Shown here in pieces: positions 34,470 through 45,797 of a DNA stretch of 64,000 nucleotides. The DNA comes from Paraplanobispora takensis (GTDB taxonomy: Bacteria > Actinomycetota > Actinomycetes > Streptosporangiales > Streptosporangiaceae): assembly GCF_016863195.1 (NCBI RefSeq), contig NZ_BOOK01000038.1:1-64000 (forward strand), written 5' to 3'. The notes beneath the pieces are model-generated. The model saw only the letters and a program-made list of their open reading frames with translations. It did no database searches and had not been told where the DNA came from. Numbering within the stretch: position 1 is the stretch's first letter; each line of letters starts with the position of its first letter. The position numbers and the translations under genes were made by a program.

Positions 34470-35768
34470 TCAGGCCGACCTGTCGCGGCGCTCCTGCCCG
34501 AGACCGGGCCGTTCGCGGGGCACCAGGGTGGGGTTGACGTTGTCGAGCACGGTGTCGCGGTCGACCACGACCCGGGCCACGTCGTCGCGGCTGGGCACCT
34601 CGTACATCACGTTGAGCAGGACCTCCTCGAGGATCGCGCGGGTCGCGCGGGCGCCGGTGCGGCGCAGCAGCGCCTGCTCGGCGATCGCGCCGACGGCGTC
34701 CTCGGTGATCTCCAGCTCGACCCCGTCGAGCTCCAGGAGCCTGCGGTACTGCTTGATCAGCGCGTTGCGCGGCTCGGTGAGGATCCGCATCAGCGTCGCG
34801 CGGTCCAGCGGCCGCAGGGTCGAGACCACCGGCAGGCGGCCGACCAGCTCGGGGATCAGGCCGAACTTCAGCAGGTCCTGGGGCATGACGTCGGCGAAGG
34901 CGTCCTGGTCCGCCTCGTCGTGCCCGGCGTGGATCTCGGCGCCGAACCCGGCGCCCCGCCGGCCGGTCCGCTCCTCGATGATCTTCTCCAGCCCGGCGAA
35001 GGCGCCGCCGCAGATGAACAGCACGTTGCCGGTGTCGATCTGGATGAACTCCTGCTGCGGGTGCTTGCGCCCGCCCTGCGGCGGCACGCTCGCGACCGTG
35101 CCCTCCAGCATCTTCAGCAGCGCCTGCTGCACGCCCTCGCCGGAGACGTCGCGGGTGATCGACGGGTTCTCGCTCTTGCGGGCGATCTTGTCGATCTCGT
35201 CGATGTAGATGATGCCGGTCTCGGCCTTCTTGACGTCGTAGTCGGCGGCCTGGATCAGCTTCAGGAGGATGTTCTCGACGTCCTCGCCCACGTAGCCCGC
35301 CTCGGTCAGGGCGGTGGCGTCGGCGATGGCGAAGGGGACGTCGAGCATCCGGGCGAGCGTCTGGACGATGTGGGTCTTGCCGGAGCCGGTCGGGCCGACC
35401 AGCAGGATGTTGGACTTGCCCAGCTCGATCGGCTCCGCCCCGGCGGCCTGCCGTACGGCCCCGCCGGCGCCCGGCCGGATGCGCTTGTAGTGGTTGTAGA
35501 CCGCCACCGACAGCGCCTTCTTGGCCCGCTCCTGCCCCACGACGTACTGCCCGAGGAATTCGTGGATCTCCCGCGGCTTGGGCAGGTTCCAGGACGTGGT
35601 CTCGGTGCTCTCGCCGAGCTCCTCCTCGATGAGCTCGTTGCACAGCTCGACGCACTCGTCGCAGATGCAGATGCGGCCCGGACCCGCGATGAGCTTCTTG
35701 ACCTGCTTCTGGCTCTTTCCGCAGAAGGTGCATTGCAGCAGGTCACTGCGGTCGCCGGTGCGTGTCAC
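34470..35768 (-). CDS. clpX: ClpX-like AAA+ unfoldase (stand-alone copy)
   Basis: 432-residue ATP-dependent unfoldase. N-terminal zinc domain with C13-x2-C16 and C36-x2-C39; Walker A GPTGSGKT (125-132); pore loop GYVG (158-161); Walker B IIYIDEID (186-193); RKH loop (234-236). The loop that docks into ClpP, normally [IL]GF, reads A273-G274-F275 ([10 protein letters not shown]), and the sensor-2 region is GARATRAI rather than GARGLRAI. No clpP lies beside it, unlike the usual clpP1-clpP2-clpX locus, so it is likely a second copy with altered or no ClpP binding. GTG start at 35766-35768 with GAGGAG 10 bp upstream; the longer open frame is not supported by homology. Confidence 0.9.
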   Translation of the reverse strand: MTRTGDRSDLLQCTFCGKSQKQVKKLIAGPGRICICDECVELCNELIEEELGESTETTSWNLPKPREIHEFLGQYVVGQERAKKALSVAVYNHYKRIRPGAGGAVRQAAGAEPIELGKSNILLVGPTGSGKTHIVQTLARMLDVPFAIADATALTEAGYVGEDVENILLKLIQAADYDVKKAETGIIYIDEIDKIARKSENPSITRDVSGEGVQQALLKMLEGTVASVPPQGGRKHPQQEFIQIDTGNVLFICGGAFAGLEKIIEERTGRRGAGFGAEIHAGHDEADQDAFADVMPQDLLKFGLIPELVGRLPVVSTLRPLDRATLMRILTEPRNALIKQYRRLLELDGVELEITEDAVGAIAEQALLRRTGARATRAILEEVLLNVMYEVPSRDDVARVVVDRDTVLDNVNPTLVPRERPGLGQERRDRSA

Positions 35769-35973
35769 TCGAGTACATCTCCTCGAAGTCGGGATGGCCG
35801 GCCCCGGTGGGATCGGGCCGGCCCTCGGGGTCAGAGGGGTACGGGAGGTGACGCCGGGCGCCGGGCGCCCGGGTCGGGAACACGCCCCGTCTCCTTTGAG
35901 GGTACGGCGAGCGGGAGGTGAGGGAAACGCCGCGGCGCCACCGGAGGGCGGTCCGGCCCGGGAGACGGGGTCC

Positions 35974-36029
35974 GTCACCTAATCCTGGCCTTGCATGAAC
36001 TAAGGTTGCCCTGCCCTAATTTAGGTGAC
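35974..36029. promoter_or_regulatory. DtxR/IdeR-type iron box region before efeU
   Basis: TAAGGTTGCCCTGCCCTAA (36001-36019) matches 13 of 19 bases of the DtxR/IdeR consensus TTAGGTTAGGCTAACCTAA. It is flanked by a perfect 9-bp inverted repeat, GTCACCTAA (35974-35982) and TTAGGTGAC (36021-36029), whose arms look like further half-sites. This fits iron-dependent repression of the importer that starts 26 bp downstream. Confidence 0.65.
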
Positions 36030-36054
36030 CCTTTCTTAACGCTCTGGAGTGACG

Positions 36055-36888
36055 GTGTTCGCCAGTTATCTCATCGGCCTGCGCGAAGGACTGGAGGCCA
36101 CACTGGTGGTCTCCGTCCTCGTCGCGTTCCTGGTCAAGAGTGATCGCAGGGATCGGCTTCCGCTGGTGTGGGCGGGGGTGTCCGCCGCGGTGGTCCTGTC
36201 GATCGGGTTCGGCGCGCTGCTCACCTTCACCGCCGCCCGCCTGGAGTACCGCCAGCAGGAGCTCTTCGAAGCGGTCACCTCGCTGCTCGCCACGGCCTTC
36301 GTGACCTGGATGATCTTCTGGATGCGCCGGGCCGCCCGGTCGCTCTCCGGCGAGCTGCGCGCCAAGCTCAGCGACGCGCTGCGGCTCGGCCCGCTCGCCG
36401 TGGTCGTCATGGCGTTCCTGTCCGTGGCCCGCGAGGGGCTGGAGACCGCGCTGCTGTTCTTCGCCTCCGCCCAGGGCGCCTCCTCCAACACCAGCCCGCT
36501 GATCGGCATCACCCTCGGCGTCCTGACCTCGATCGTGATCGGCTGGGGCCTCTACCGCAGCGCTCTGAGGATCAACCTGACCACGTTCTTCACCTGGACC
36601 GGCCTGCTGCTGATCCTGGTCGCCGCCGGCATCTTCAAGTACGGCGTGCACGACCTTCAGGAGGCCGGCGTCCTTCCGGGCCTGTCGACCCAGGCCTTCG
36701 ACATCAGCGCCGTCCTGCCCGCCGACTCCTGGTGGGGCGCCCTGCTGGCGGGGATGTTCAACATCACACCGCAGCCGACCGTGCTGGAGACCGTCGCCTG
36801 GTTCGCCTACGCGGTGCCCACTCTGATCCTCTTCCTGCGTCCGGCCTCGCCCCGGCGATCCGCCTCCTCCACTCCCACCACCGCCTGA
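36055..36888 (+). CDS. efeU: Ferrous/ferric iron permease EfeU (FTR1 family)
   Basis: 277-residue integral membrane iron permease with seven predicted helices. Both family motifs are present: REGLEA near the start (YLIGLREGLEATLVV) and REGLET in the fourth helix (VAREGLETALLFF), whose acidic residues bind iron. GTG at 36055 is preferred over the in-frame GTG at 36049 because GGAG is spaced 5 bp before it and family members start M-F-x-x-Y-L-I-G-L. It is followed by efeO after 14 bp. The upstream DtxR-type box suggests repression when iron is plentiful. Confidence 0.93.
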   Translation: MFASYLIGLREGLEATLVVSVLVAFLVKSDRRDRLPLVWAGVSAAVVLSIGFGALLTFTAARLEYRQQELFEAVTSLLATAFVTWMIFWMRRAARSLSGELRAKLSDALRLGPLAVVVMAFLSVAREGLETALLFFASAQGASSNTSPLIGITLGVLTSIVIGWGLYRSALRINLTTFFTWTGLLLILVAAGIFKYGVHDLQEAGVLPGLSTQAFDISAVLPADSWWGALLAGMFNITPQPTVLETVAWFAYAVPTLILFLRPASPRRSASSTPTTA

Positions 36889-36902
36889 AAAACAGGAGAA
36901 CC

Positions 36903-38045
36903 ATGCGCACCCCCATCGCCCTCACCGCCGCCGGACTTGCCCTGGTCGCGTTGTCCGCCTGCTCAGGCGAGTCCCGGCCGGGCACCACGAACGCCGGCGC
37001 GAGCCCCGCCGAGGACGGCAAGATCGCCGTCACGGCCGGCGACACCGAGTGCAAGGTCGCGGTCAGCGAGGTCAACGCCGGCACCTCGACCTTCGCGGTC
37101 ACCAACAACGGCTCCAAGGTCACCGAGTTCTACGTCTACGCGCCGGGCGACCGGGTCATGGGCGAGGTGGAGAACATCGTCCCGGGTCTGACCCGCGAGC
37201 TCATCGTCGAGCTGCCGGCCGGCGGCTACGAGGCCGCCTGCAAGCCCGGCATGATCGGCAAGGGCATCCGCACCCCGCTGAAGGCCACCGGCGAGCACAA
37301 GCCCCTGAGCGAGGACGCCGAGCTGGCCGCCGCGACCGCCGGCTACAAGCGCTACATCAAGTCGCAGAGCGACACCCTGCTCGTCAAGACCCAGGAGTTC
37401 GTCGACGCCGTCAAGGCCGGTGACATCGACAAGGCCAAGGCCCTCTACCCGGTCTCGCGCACCTACTGGGAGCGGATCGAGCCGGTCGCCGAGATCTTCG
37501 GCGACCTCGACCCGGCCATCGACGCCCGGGAGGCCGACCTGGAGGAGGGCCAGGAGTGGACCGGCTTCCACCGGATCGAGAAGGATCTGTGGATCACCAA
37601 GGACGTCTCCGAGGACGGCCCGATCGCCGACAAGCTCATGACCGACGTCAAGACGATCGTCGACAAGGCCAACGCGGCGGAGCTGTCCCCCGTCCAGCTC
37701 GCCAACGGCGCCAAGGAGCTGCTCGACGAGGTGGCCACCGGGAAGATCACCGGTGAGGAGGACATCTGGTCGCACACCGACCTGTGGGACTTCGACGCCA
37801 ACCTGCAGGGCTCCCGGGCCGCCGTCCAGTCGCTGCGCCCGGTCCTGGAGGAGCGCGCGCCCGAGCTGGTCAAGACGCTCGACGAGAAGTTCGCCGCCGC
37901 CGAGGCCGCCCTGGGCGAGCACCGCAAGGGCGACGGCTGGCGGCTGCACAACGAGCTGTCGGAGGCGGAGCTGAAGAAGCTGTCCGACACGATCAACGCG
38001 CTGGCCGAGCCGATCAGCCAGGTCGCCGCCGTCGTCACCAAGTGA
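36903..38045 (+). CDS. efeO: EfeO iron-binding lipoprotein (cupredoxin plus M75/imelysin domain)
   Basis: 380-residue exported protein. The signal peptide ends in a lipobox (VALSACSG), so it is probably a lipoprotein. An N-terminal cupredoxin-like domain (about 45-125, with Cys in GDTECKVAV and YEAACKPGM) is followed by an M75 peptidase/imelysin domain with the metal motif H-x-x-E in TGFHRIEKDLW. It delivers iron to EfeU. The third partner EfeB (DyP-type peroxidase) is absent downstream: the transcript ends in a strong hairpin and the next gene is on the other strand. GGAG lies 7 bp before the ATG. Confidence 0.95.
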   Translation: MRTPIALTAAGLALVALSACSGESRPGTTNAGASPAEDGKIAVTAGDTECKVAVSEVNAGTSTFAVTNNGSKVTEFYVYAPGDRVMGEVENIVPGLTRELIVELPAGGYEAACKPGMIGKGIRTPLKATGEHKPLSEDAELAAATAGYKRYIKSQSDTLLVKTQEFVDAVKAGDIDKAKALYPVSRTYWERIEPVAEIFGDLDPAIDAREADLEEGQEWTGFHRIEKDLWITKDVSEDGPIADKLMTDVKTIVDKANAAELSPVQLANGAKELLDEVATGKITGEEDIWSHTDLWDFDANLQGSRAAVQSLRPVLEERAPELVKTLDEKFAAAEAALGEHRKGDGWRLHNELSEAELKKLSDTINALAEPISQVAAVVTK

Positions 38046-38051
38046 CCCTCG

Positions 38052-38081
38052 GGCCGGTCCGCCGCTCCGCGGACCGGCCTT
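38052..38081 (+). terminator. Hairpin terminator after efeUO
   Basis: Perfect 11-bp stem (GGCCGGTCCGC at 38052-38062 with 38069-38079) and a 6-base loop, followed by TT. It begins 7 bp after the efeO stop and closes the operon. Confidence 0.8.
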
Positions 38082-38195
38082 CCCGGGAGTCCTTGCGGGA
38101 AATGGTGGAGAGCCGCGGCGGTCAGCCGGTCGCGATGGTACGGCGGCCGGCTTTCTCGGAGACTCCTTCCCGGGAGACCGGGAAGGCCCCGGCGG

Positions 38196-38726
38196 TCAGC
38201 CGGTGGCGGAGGCGGCGGTCTCCGGCGGGACGTCTTCGGAGGCGGCGGCCGGCGGCGAGGCCTCCCCGGTGGATCGGCGCCAGGCCCGCTGGAGGCGGGT
38301 GACCTCCTGGAAGGCGTTCTTGAAGGCGGCGTAGGCGTCCTCGCCGAGGGCGCGCCGGTGGCGCCGCTCGATGGCCGCCAGGATGGCGTGGGCCTTGGCG
38401 ATCTCGTCGATCCCGTGCTCGGTGGGGACGATCAGCTTGGCCCGGCGGTCGCGCGGATCGGGCTCGCGGCGGACGTATCCCAGCTCGACCAGCTCGTCGA
38501 CGATGTTGCCGATGATCTGCTTGTGCTGGCCGGAGCGCCGGGACAGCTCGGTGGCCCGTACGCCCTCGGGGGCCAGATAGGCCAGCACCGTCCCGTGCCG
38601 CGGCCGGACGTGGGGGTGCCCCTGCCGGGCGAGGGTCTCGAACAGCTCCTGCTGCACGGAGAACATGAGCTGGCCGACCAGCATCCCCAGGTCGGGGGGC
38701 GCCTGCTCGCGCGCGCCGTTCTCCAT
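38196..38726 (-). CDS. MarR family transcriptional regulator
   Basis: 176-residue winged-helix regulator. The DNA-binding region is VRPRHGTVLAYLAPEGVRAT, recognition helix ELSRRSGQHKQIIGNIVDEL and wing ELGYVRREPDPRDRRAKLIV. The C-terminal about 45 residues are a low-complexity Pro/Ala/Ser tail. ATG at 38724-38726 has GGAGA at good spacing; the longer frame upstream is Cys/Arg-rich without homology. It converges on efeO and is divergent from the membrane protein gene at 38925, with 198 bp between starts; the target may be that gene or itself. Confidence 0.9.
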   Translation of the reverse strand: MENGAREQAPPDLGMLVGQLMFSVQQELFETLARQGHPHVRPRHGTVLAYLAPEGVRATELSRRSGQHKQIIGNIVDELVELGYVRREPDPRDRRAKLIVPTEHGIDEIAKAHAILAAIERRHRRALGEDAYAAFKNAFQEVTRLQRAWRRSTGEASPPAAASEDVPPETAASATG

Positions 38727-38924
38727 GGCCGTCTCCGCAGCAACCGATCGATGATTTCGACTGTCGATGACGAACCCTACTCCTTGACCGCGGCTTGACC
38801 ATCGCGCCGCGCACGGGGTGAGCCCTTCCGCACACGGAGAGCACACGACGCGCCGCAGGGATCACACCTATTCACCCGAGATGGTGACACACTGATTACT
38901 CAGAGTGGCGATCGAGGAGGCCGG

Positions 38925-39797
38925 ATGCAGAAGGACGACCACGTCACGGCGGACCCCGCCCCCGATGGGCGTCCGCATCCGGAGGGGCCCACCGCCGCGA
39001 CCTGGACCGCCAGGACACGCGACTGGCGGCCGTACATGACCGTCTGCGCGGCGCTGGTCGCCGCCGCCGCGGTGGCCGGCGTGTTCACCGTGGACTCCGG
39101 CGAGAGCGTCTCCCGCGGATCGGTGGGCGACACCCCCACCGGGATCGAGCTCCAGCGGCCCTACGGCGCGCACGCGCTCGCGCTCGCCATGGACCCCCCG
39201 CGGGTCCGGGCGGGCTCCGGCCGCCGGGCCGGCGGGGATTCCCCCTCACGCCGTCGCGCCGACAAGGCCCTCCCGCGGCAGGGACGCGACGCGGCCGGCC
39301 GTGACCGCCCCGACGAGCCCCAGGGCATCCTGTGGCGGGGGCCGTCGGCTCCGGCGCCCGTTCCCCGCACGCAGGCGGGCCGGGACCGGTCCCGGGATCA
39401 TCAGGCGCGCCGGCAGGCCCGGGCCAAGCGGGCGGCCGCACGGCGGGCGGCGCGCGAGAAGGCCGCGGCCACGCCCCAGGCGCTGCCCTCCACCGGGACG
39501 GGCACCGGCGCGGCGGGACCGCAGCGGCCCTCCGCCTCCGCGGCCCCGCCGGTCGCGACGAACGTCTGCGGCGCCATCCCCATGACCGGATGGACCTACC
39601 CCTACTGCGACGCGATCCCCGGCACCGGCGGGTACGACCGCCTGCTGGACGGCATCTTCACGTTCATCACACCGTCGGCGACCCCTTCGGCGACCCCGTC
39701 GAGGGCGCCGTCGGAGGCTCCGGTGAAGGGGACCGCGAAGACGACGGAGAAGGCGCCGGAGAAGGCGCCGGAGAAGAAAGCGGGCAAGAAGGACTGA
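38925..39797 (+). CDS. Membrane-anchored low-complexity protein of unknown function
   Basis: 290-residue protein, not recognised. One membrane helix at about residues 37-58 (YMTVCAALVAAAAVAGVFTV) gives a short cytoplasmic tail and a large outside part. The outside part is Arg/Ala/Pro-rich; residues about 155-180 are strongly basic (DHQARRQARAKRAAARRAAR), which may bind nucleic acid or acidic wall polymers. Two Cys (NVCGAIPMTG and YPYCDAIPGTG) may form a disulfide. The C-terminus has short repeats ATPS and APEK. GGAGG precedes the ATG at the right distance. It converges with the SGNH hydrolase gene. Confidence 0.65.
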   Translation: MQKDDHVTADPAPDGRPHPEGPTAATWTARTRDWRPYMTVCAALVAAAAVAGVFTVDSGESVSRGSVGDTPTGIELQRPYGAHALALAMDPPRVRAGSGRRAGGDSPSRRRADKALPRQGRDAAGRDRPDEPQGILWRGPSAPAPVPRTQAGRDRSRDHQARRQARAKRAAARRAAREKAAATPQALPSTGTGTGAAGPQRPSASAAPPVATNVCGAIPMTGWTYPYCDAIPGTGGYDRLLDGIFTFITPSATPSATPSRAPSEAPVKGTAKTTEKAPEKAPEKKAGKKD

Positions 39798-39815
39798 GCT
39801 CCGCCCGGCTCCGGA

Positions 39816-40688
39816 TCACAGGTCGGGGACGGCCCGATAGGTCACCTCCGCCAGCAGCCTCTGCCCGGCGGCGCTGGGGTGGAAGTAGTCCCAGCGGCTC
39901 AGGTGGGACAGCATGAACGGATAGCCGAAGACGGCGCCGCCGTCGTGGCGGCAGGTGGCCTGCTCCTCGCAGACCCGGGCCATCACGGCGTTGAACTCGG
40001 CCACCCTCTGGTGCACGCGCTCTCGCCGGTCGACGTCGGCCTGGTCGGTGGAGCGCGGCCTGGCCAGCATCGACTGGCAGATCCCGAGGGCCGCCCAGGC
40101 CGTGCGGGCCGACGAGCTGTCCTTGCCGACCTCCCACAGCCGCCTGATGTCGGGGATACCGGCGACGAAGATCGACGAGGTGGGCAGACCGGTGGTGAGC
40201 GTCCGCATGGCCGTGCGGAAGGCGGCCTCGAATGCGGCCACCGTGGTCATGGACGCCTCCGAGGAGGTGCAGGCGTCGTTGGCGCCCATCAGGATCGTGA
40301 CGTAGCCGGCCCCCTGGGAGACGGCCCGCTCGGCCTGCCCGGGCAGGTCGGCGACCTTGGCGCCGGATCTGGCGTCGTTGTGGGCGACCAGGGAGGGCTC
40401 GGTGGCCAGCAGGCGCAGATAGTGGCTGTCGACGGTCTGGCTGGACCCGGTCGACCACGACCTGGACGGGCAGTCGACGTAGAAGCCGCAGGCGTTGAAC
40501 CCCCGGGTGATGGAGTCCCCCAGCGAGGCCATCGCCCCGATCGACGCCGCCGAGGAGGTCGCGGCGGAGGCGGACGCCGTGGAGACGGGCACGGTCGCCG
40601 CCGATGCGGGCGCGGCCGGGACCCAGGCGAGGGCGGCGCCCGCGATGAGCGCCGCGAGGAGGGTGAGGGGACGGCGCGGGACATTCAT
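39816..40688 (-). CDS. Secreted SGNH/GDSL hydrolase
   Basis: 290-residue secreted esterase or lipase. A signal peptide (about 1-31, ending ASA) is followed by an Ala/Ser/Thr-rich stretch. Block I is SLGDSITRGFN with the nucleophile Ser; the block II Gly region is DARSGAKVADLPGQ; block III is MGANDAC; block V is the D-x-x-H in RWDYFHPSAAGQ. Six Cys are present, fitting a disulfide-stabilised secreted enzyme. GGAGG precedes ATG 40686-40688; the longer open frame would carry no signal peptide. Substrate not known. Confidence 0.93.
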   Translation of the reverse strand: MNVPRRPLTLLAALIAGAALAWVPAAPASAATVPVSTASASAATSSAASIGAMASLGDSITRGFNACGFYVDCPSRSWSTGSSQTVDSHYLRLLATEPSLVAHNDARSGAKVADLPGQAERAVSQGAGYVTILMGANDACTSSEASMTTVAAFEAAFRTAMRTLTTGLPTSSIFVAGIPDIRRLWEVGKDSSSARTAWAALGICQSMLARPRSTDQADVDRRERVHQRVAEFNAVMARVCEEQATCRHDGGAVFGYPFMLSHLSRWDYFHPSAAGQRLLAEVTYRAVPDL

Positions 40689-40807
40689 GAGGCCTCCTGG
40701 GGTCCTCCCCCGATCGGCTCGTTGCTCAGAATGTCGGCCCGCGCGACAAGATTTACAAGTCGGCCTCACATATTAATGACTCGCCAGTAAGAATCGTCCC
40801 GCCGGGC

Positions 40808-41200
40808 TCACGGACCGTTCAGGCGCATGCTCAGGCACACCCGCGAGCCTCCGCCGTCCTGGTGGATGTCGACCTGGTCGCACAGCTCCCCCATCAGCCA
40901 CAGCCCGAACCCCCGGGAGGCACCCGTGGCCGGGCGGGAGCGGAGCGCGTCCTGGGGACTCAGCTTGCCGACGTTGTCGGCCACCTCGACGGTGAGGAAG
41001 GAACCGTCCCGCCGCATCGACAACGTCCCGTACCCCCCGCCGTGCTCGAGCACGTTGATCGCGGCCTCGTTGGCGGCGATGAGCAGGTTGTCCAGACGCT
41101 CACCGCTGAGTCCCGCCATGGCCGCATGGGAGTAGACGTGCCCGCGCAGGGCCCCGAGGTCGGTGGTGATAGGCCAGTGCCGATCGCTGATGCCGGTCAT
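40808..41200 (-). CDS. RsbW-like ATP-binding protein (anti-sigma factor kinase type)
   Basis: 130-residue HATPase_c_2 domain protein of the kind that binds sigma factors or phosphorylates STAS antagonists. N-box: LLIAANEAAINVLEHGGG; G1: VEVADNVG; G2: GFGLWLMGELCDQVDI. It contains nothing else. A STAS-domain gene lies 190 bp upstream on the same strand, so they probably form a partner-switch pair. The sigma factor target is not encoded nearby. ATG preceded by GGGGG. Confidence 0.9.
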   Translation of the reverse strand: MTGISDRHWPITTDLGALRGHVYSHAAMAGLSGERLDNLLIAANEAAINVLEHGGGYGTLSMRRDGSFLTVEVADNVGKLSPQDALRSRPATGASRGFGLWLMGELCDQVDIHQDGGGSRVCLSMRLNGP

Positions 41201-41390
41201 GACGAACCCCCCTGCTGATCTTCTCCTCCGGCCGGTACCGGGGGGCGCACCGGATCACCTGGCAGAAGCGTGCCGTTCCCGATGAACCGCACGACGCGGG
41301 CTACCCTGCCCGCTCGGCACGGAATTATCACCATCGGCGCGGATCTTCCCGCGTACCGGCGTCGGCCGGCTCCTCCGCTGCGGGGGCGGT

Positions 41391-41753
<363 letters not shown>

Positions 41754-41895
41754 CGGACACCTCCGTCTTCGGACACGGTCATCCCGTGCCGCGGCACGAC
41801 CGACCGGCGGCTTGGGGACCGCCGGTACCACGAGGTCGTTGCTCACTGCCTCCAGAGTGTCACGTTCCGCCCCGTAACGGCACCCGTTAGCGCCA

Positions 41896-42537
41896 TCACC
41901 CGCCGGACGGGCCGGGGTCGGCGGCGACCCGGACGGCCAGCCCGCCCAGCACCGTGCCCATCAGATAACGCTGCACGCGCGCCCACAACGGCCGGCCGCC
42001 GAGGACGGCGGCCACCGACCCGGCGGTCAGCACGATCACCGCGTTGACCGACAGGGCGACGGTGATCTGGGTCAGGCCCAGCAGAAGGCTCTGCAGCGCG
42101 AGGTCCCCCTTGGCCGGGTCGACGAACTGGGGCAGCAGCGACACGTACAGGACCGCGATCTTCGGGTTGAGCAGGTTGGTGACCAGCCCCATGGAGAAAA
42201 GCCTGCGCGGCCGGTCGACCGGCAGCCTCCCGGGCGCCAGGACGGGCGGCGCGCCCGGCCGTACCGCCTGCCAGGCGAGCCAGAGCAGGTAGGCCGCGCC
42301 GGCGAGCTTGAGCGCGGTGTAGGCGGCCGGCACCGCGGCGAAGAGCACCGTGATCCCGGCGGCCGCGGCCAGGAGGTAGACGGCGAACCCCGCCGCGACG
42401 CCGCCCAGGGAGATCAGGCCCGCCCTGCGTCCCTGTGTCACCGACCTCGACACCAGATAGATCATGTTGGGTCCCGGAGTGAGGACCATCCCCAGGGCCA
42501 CCGCCGCCATGCCGAGGAACGCGCTGACAGAGATCAT
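41896..42537 (-). CDS. LysE family amino-acid exporter
   Basis: 213-residue membrane exporter of the LysE/RhtB family with six predicted helices. The N-terminal signature is GMVLTPGPNMIYLVSRSVTQ followed by a Gly-rich helix (GLISLGGVAAGFAVYLL). It would export an amino acid or homoserine lactone-like compound; the substrate is unknown. ATG at 42535-42537 has GAGG 8 bp upstream. It is followed by the STAS gene and preceded by the GAF gene on the same strand, both probably independent. Confidence 0.92.
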   Translation of the reverse strand: MISVSAFLGMAAVALGMVLTPGPNMIYLVSRSVTQGRRAGLISLGGVAAGFAVYLLAAAAGITVLFAAVPAAYTALKLAGAAYLLWLAWQAVRPGAPPVLAPGRLPVDRPRRLFSMGLVTNLLNPKIAVLYVSLLPQFVDPAKGDLALQSLLLGLTQITVALSVNAVIVLTAGSVAAVLGGRPLWARVQRYLMGTVLGGLAVRVAADPGPSGG

Positions 42538-42610
42538 GCGTGCATCCTCGCCCTTTTCCCCGGCCGGGAGAACAGCCAATTCCCTTCAATGGCCTTGAAA
42601 GGCGACGGCC

Positions 42611-43201
42611 TCAGAAGGGCGGCCGGTCGGCGCCCCCCGCGGGGGCCCGGCCGTCGAGCTGCGCCCGCAGCCGCTCGGCGAGCAGCTTCTTCTCGCGCAC
42701 GATGCGCTCGTGGACGAGGCCGACGGCGGCCACGTCGGCCATCGCCCGCGCCGACTCCAGCGTCTCGGCGGCCAGGGGGCCGGGGACCCGGCGAAACAGG
42801 CTCACCGCCCCGATGACATCGGCGCGCAGCCGCATCGGCACGGTGTGCACCGCGGCGAATCCCGCCTCGCGGGCGGCGGGGGCGAAAGCCGGCCACCAGA
42901 CCGCGGCGCGCTCCAGGTCGGAGCAGGACACCGGCCGCCCGCTGCGCAGGCAGTCCATACCCGGCCCCTCCCGGTCCCGCAGCTGCCGCCGCCCCAGCAC
43001 CCTGGCCGGCTCACCGGAGGCGCCCACCGCGGCCGGGGCCCCACCGAGACCGGCCAGCAGCAGCCCGCAGGAGACCACGCCGGGCAGCCCCGCGCAGCGC
43101 CGCGCCAAGATGTCCAGGAAGGCGCCGAGATCGAAGCCCTCCACGAGCGTGTCCGCCAGTTCCACGAAGATGCGCCGCGCGCCCTGTCCGCGGATGTCCA
43201 C
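42611..43201 (-). CDS. GAF domain protein, GAF-ANTAR type lacking ANTAR
   Basis: 196-residue protein. IFVELADTLVEGFDLGAFLD is the usual start of actinobacterial GAF-ANTAR regulators, the GAF domain fills about 25-155, and the following helix (ALVGLVHERIVREKKLLAERL) normally leads into the RNA-binding ANTAR domain. Here the protein ends about 15 residues later in a Pro/Gly-rich tail, so ANTAR is missing. It may be a sensor that works with a partner or a truncated gene. GTG at 43199-43201 with GAGGGGG just upstream; a longer frame exists. It is divergent from the response-regulator/hybrid-kinase pair. Confidence 0.75.
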   Translation of the reverse strand: MDIRGQGARRIFVELADTLVEGFDLGAFLDILARRCAGLPGVVSCGLLLAGLGGAPAAVGASGEPARVLGRRQLRDREGPGMDCLRSGRPVSCSDLERAAVWWPAFAPAAREAGFAAVHTVPMRLRADVIGAVSLFRRVPGPLAAETLESARAMADVAAVGLVHERIVREKKLLAERLRAQLDGRAPAGGADRPPF

Positions 43202-43353
43202 CCCATCCCCCTCATCCGGCTTCCTCGCGCGGTGCCGCCCTTCATCGGATTCGGTTGCGCAAGCCGGTAGACGTCGGATCCTTCTCCCGCGATTCCAGTG
43301 ATACCCTGCTGATTTGGCCGCGCTTTCCATGTCCGTTCAACACTGGATCAACA

Positions 43354-44084
43354 TTGCGCACCCCCGCTTCTCCCGCAGCGGGCGCCCCGGACGCACCGCG
43401 GCCCCCGTACCGCCCGCTGATCGTGCTGATCGAAGACGAGACCGACCTCGCGGCCATGTCGAGCGCCTGCCTGCAACACGAGGGGTTCCGCGTCCTGCAC
43501 GCGGCCGACGGGCGCGTCGGGCTGGCCCAGGCCGGCCGGGGCGACGTCGATCTGGTCGTGCTGGACCTGGGCCTGCCCGACGGCAACGGGCTGGAGGTGC
43601 TGCGCTCCCTGCGCCGGACCAGTCACGTCCCGGTGATCATCGTGACGGGGCGCGGCGGGGAGACCGACCGGGTGATCGGGCTGGAGCTGGGCGCCGACGA
43701 CTACGTGGTCAAGCCGTTCTTCCAGCGGGAGCTGGCCTCCCGGATCCGGGCGGTGCTGCGGCGGGTACGGCCGGCCGAGCCCGACCCGGTGATCAGGATC
43801 GGCGAGCTGTCGGTCGACACCGACGCCCGGCAGGCCCACGCCGACGGCGTGTCGCTCGATCTCGCCCCACGGGAGTACGCGCTGCTGGAGTTCCTGGCCT
43901 CCGCCCCGGGCCGCACCTTCTCGCCCGAGCAGCTGCTGGACCAGGTGTGGCAGGCGGGGCCCGGCTGGCAGGTCCCCTCGACCGTGGCCGAGCACGTCTA
44001 CCGGCTGCGCCGCAAGCTCTCCGCGCGCGGGGTCACCACGCCGCGGATCACCACCGTGCGCGGCTACGGCTACCGGCTGGACGG

Positions 44085-44088
<4 letters not shown>
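43354..44088 (+). CDS. OmpR-family response regulator
   Basis: About 244-residue response regulator. The receiver domain has IEDETD, phospho-acceptor Asp in VVLDLGLPDG and Lys in DDYVVKPFF; the winged-helix output domain includes LAPREYALLEFLASAPGR and TVAEHVYRLRRKLS, with VTTPRITTVRGYGYRL at the end. The start is uncertain: TTG at 43354 is chosen for length, TTG 43255 would add 33 residues, and neither has a clear ribosome site. It overlaps the hybrid kinase by 4 bp (ATGA), so the two are coupled. Confidence 0.9.

Positions 44089-45797
<1,709 letters not shown>

Noticed and set aside
38046-38195. Search for efeB after efeO
   Set aside because: Only a terminator and the convergent MarR gene follow; no DyP-type sequence is in the window.
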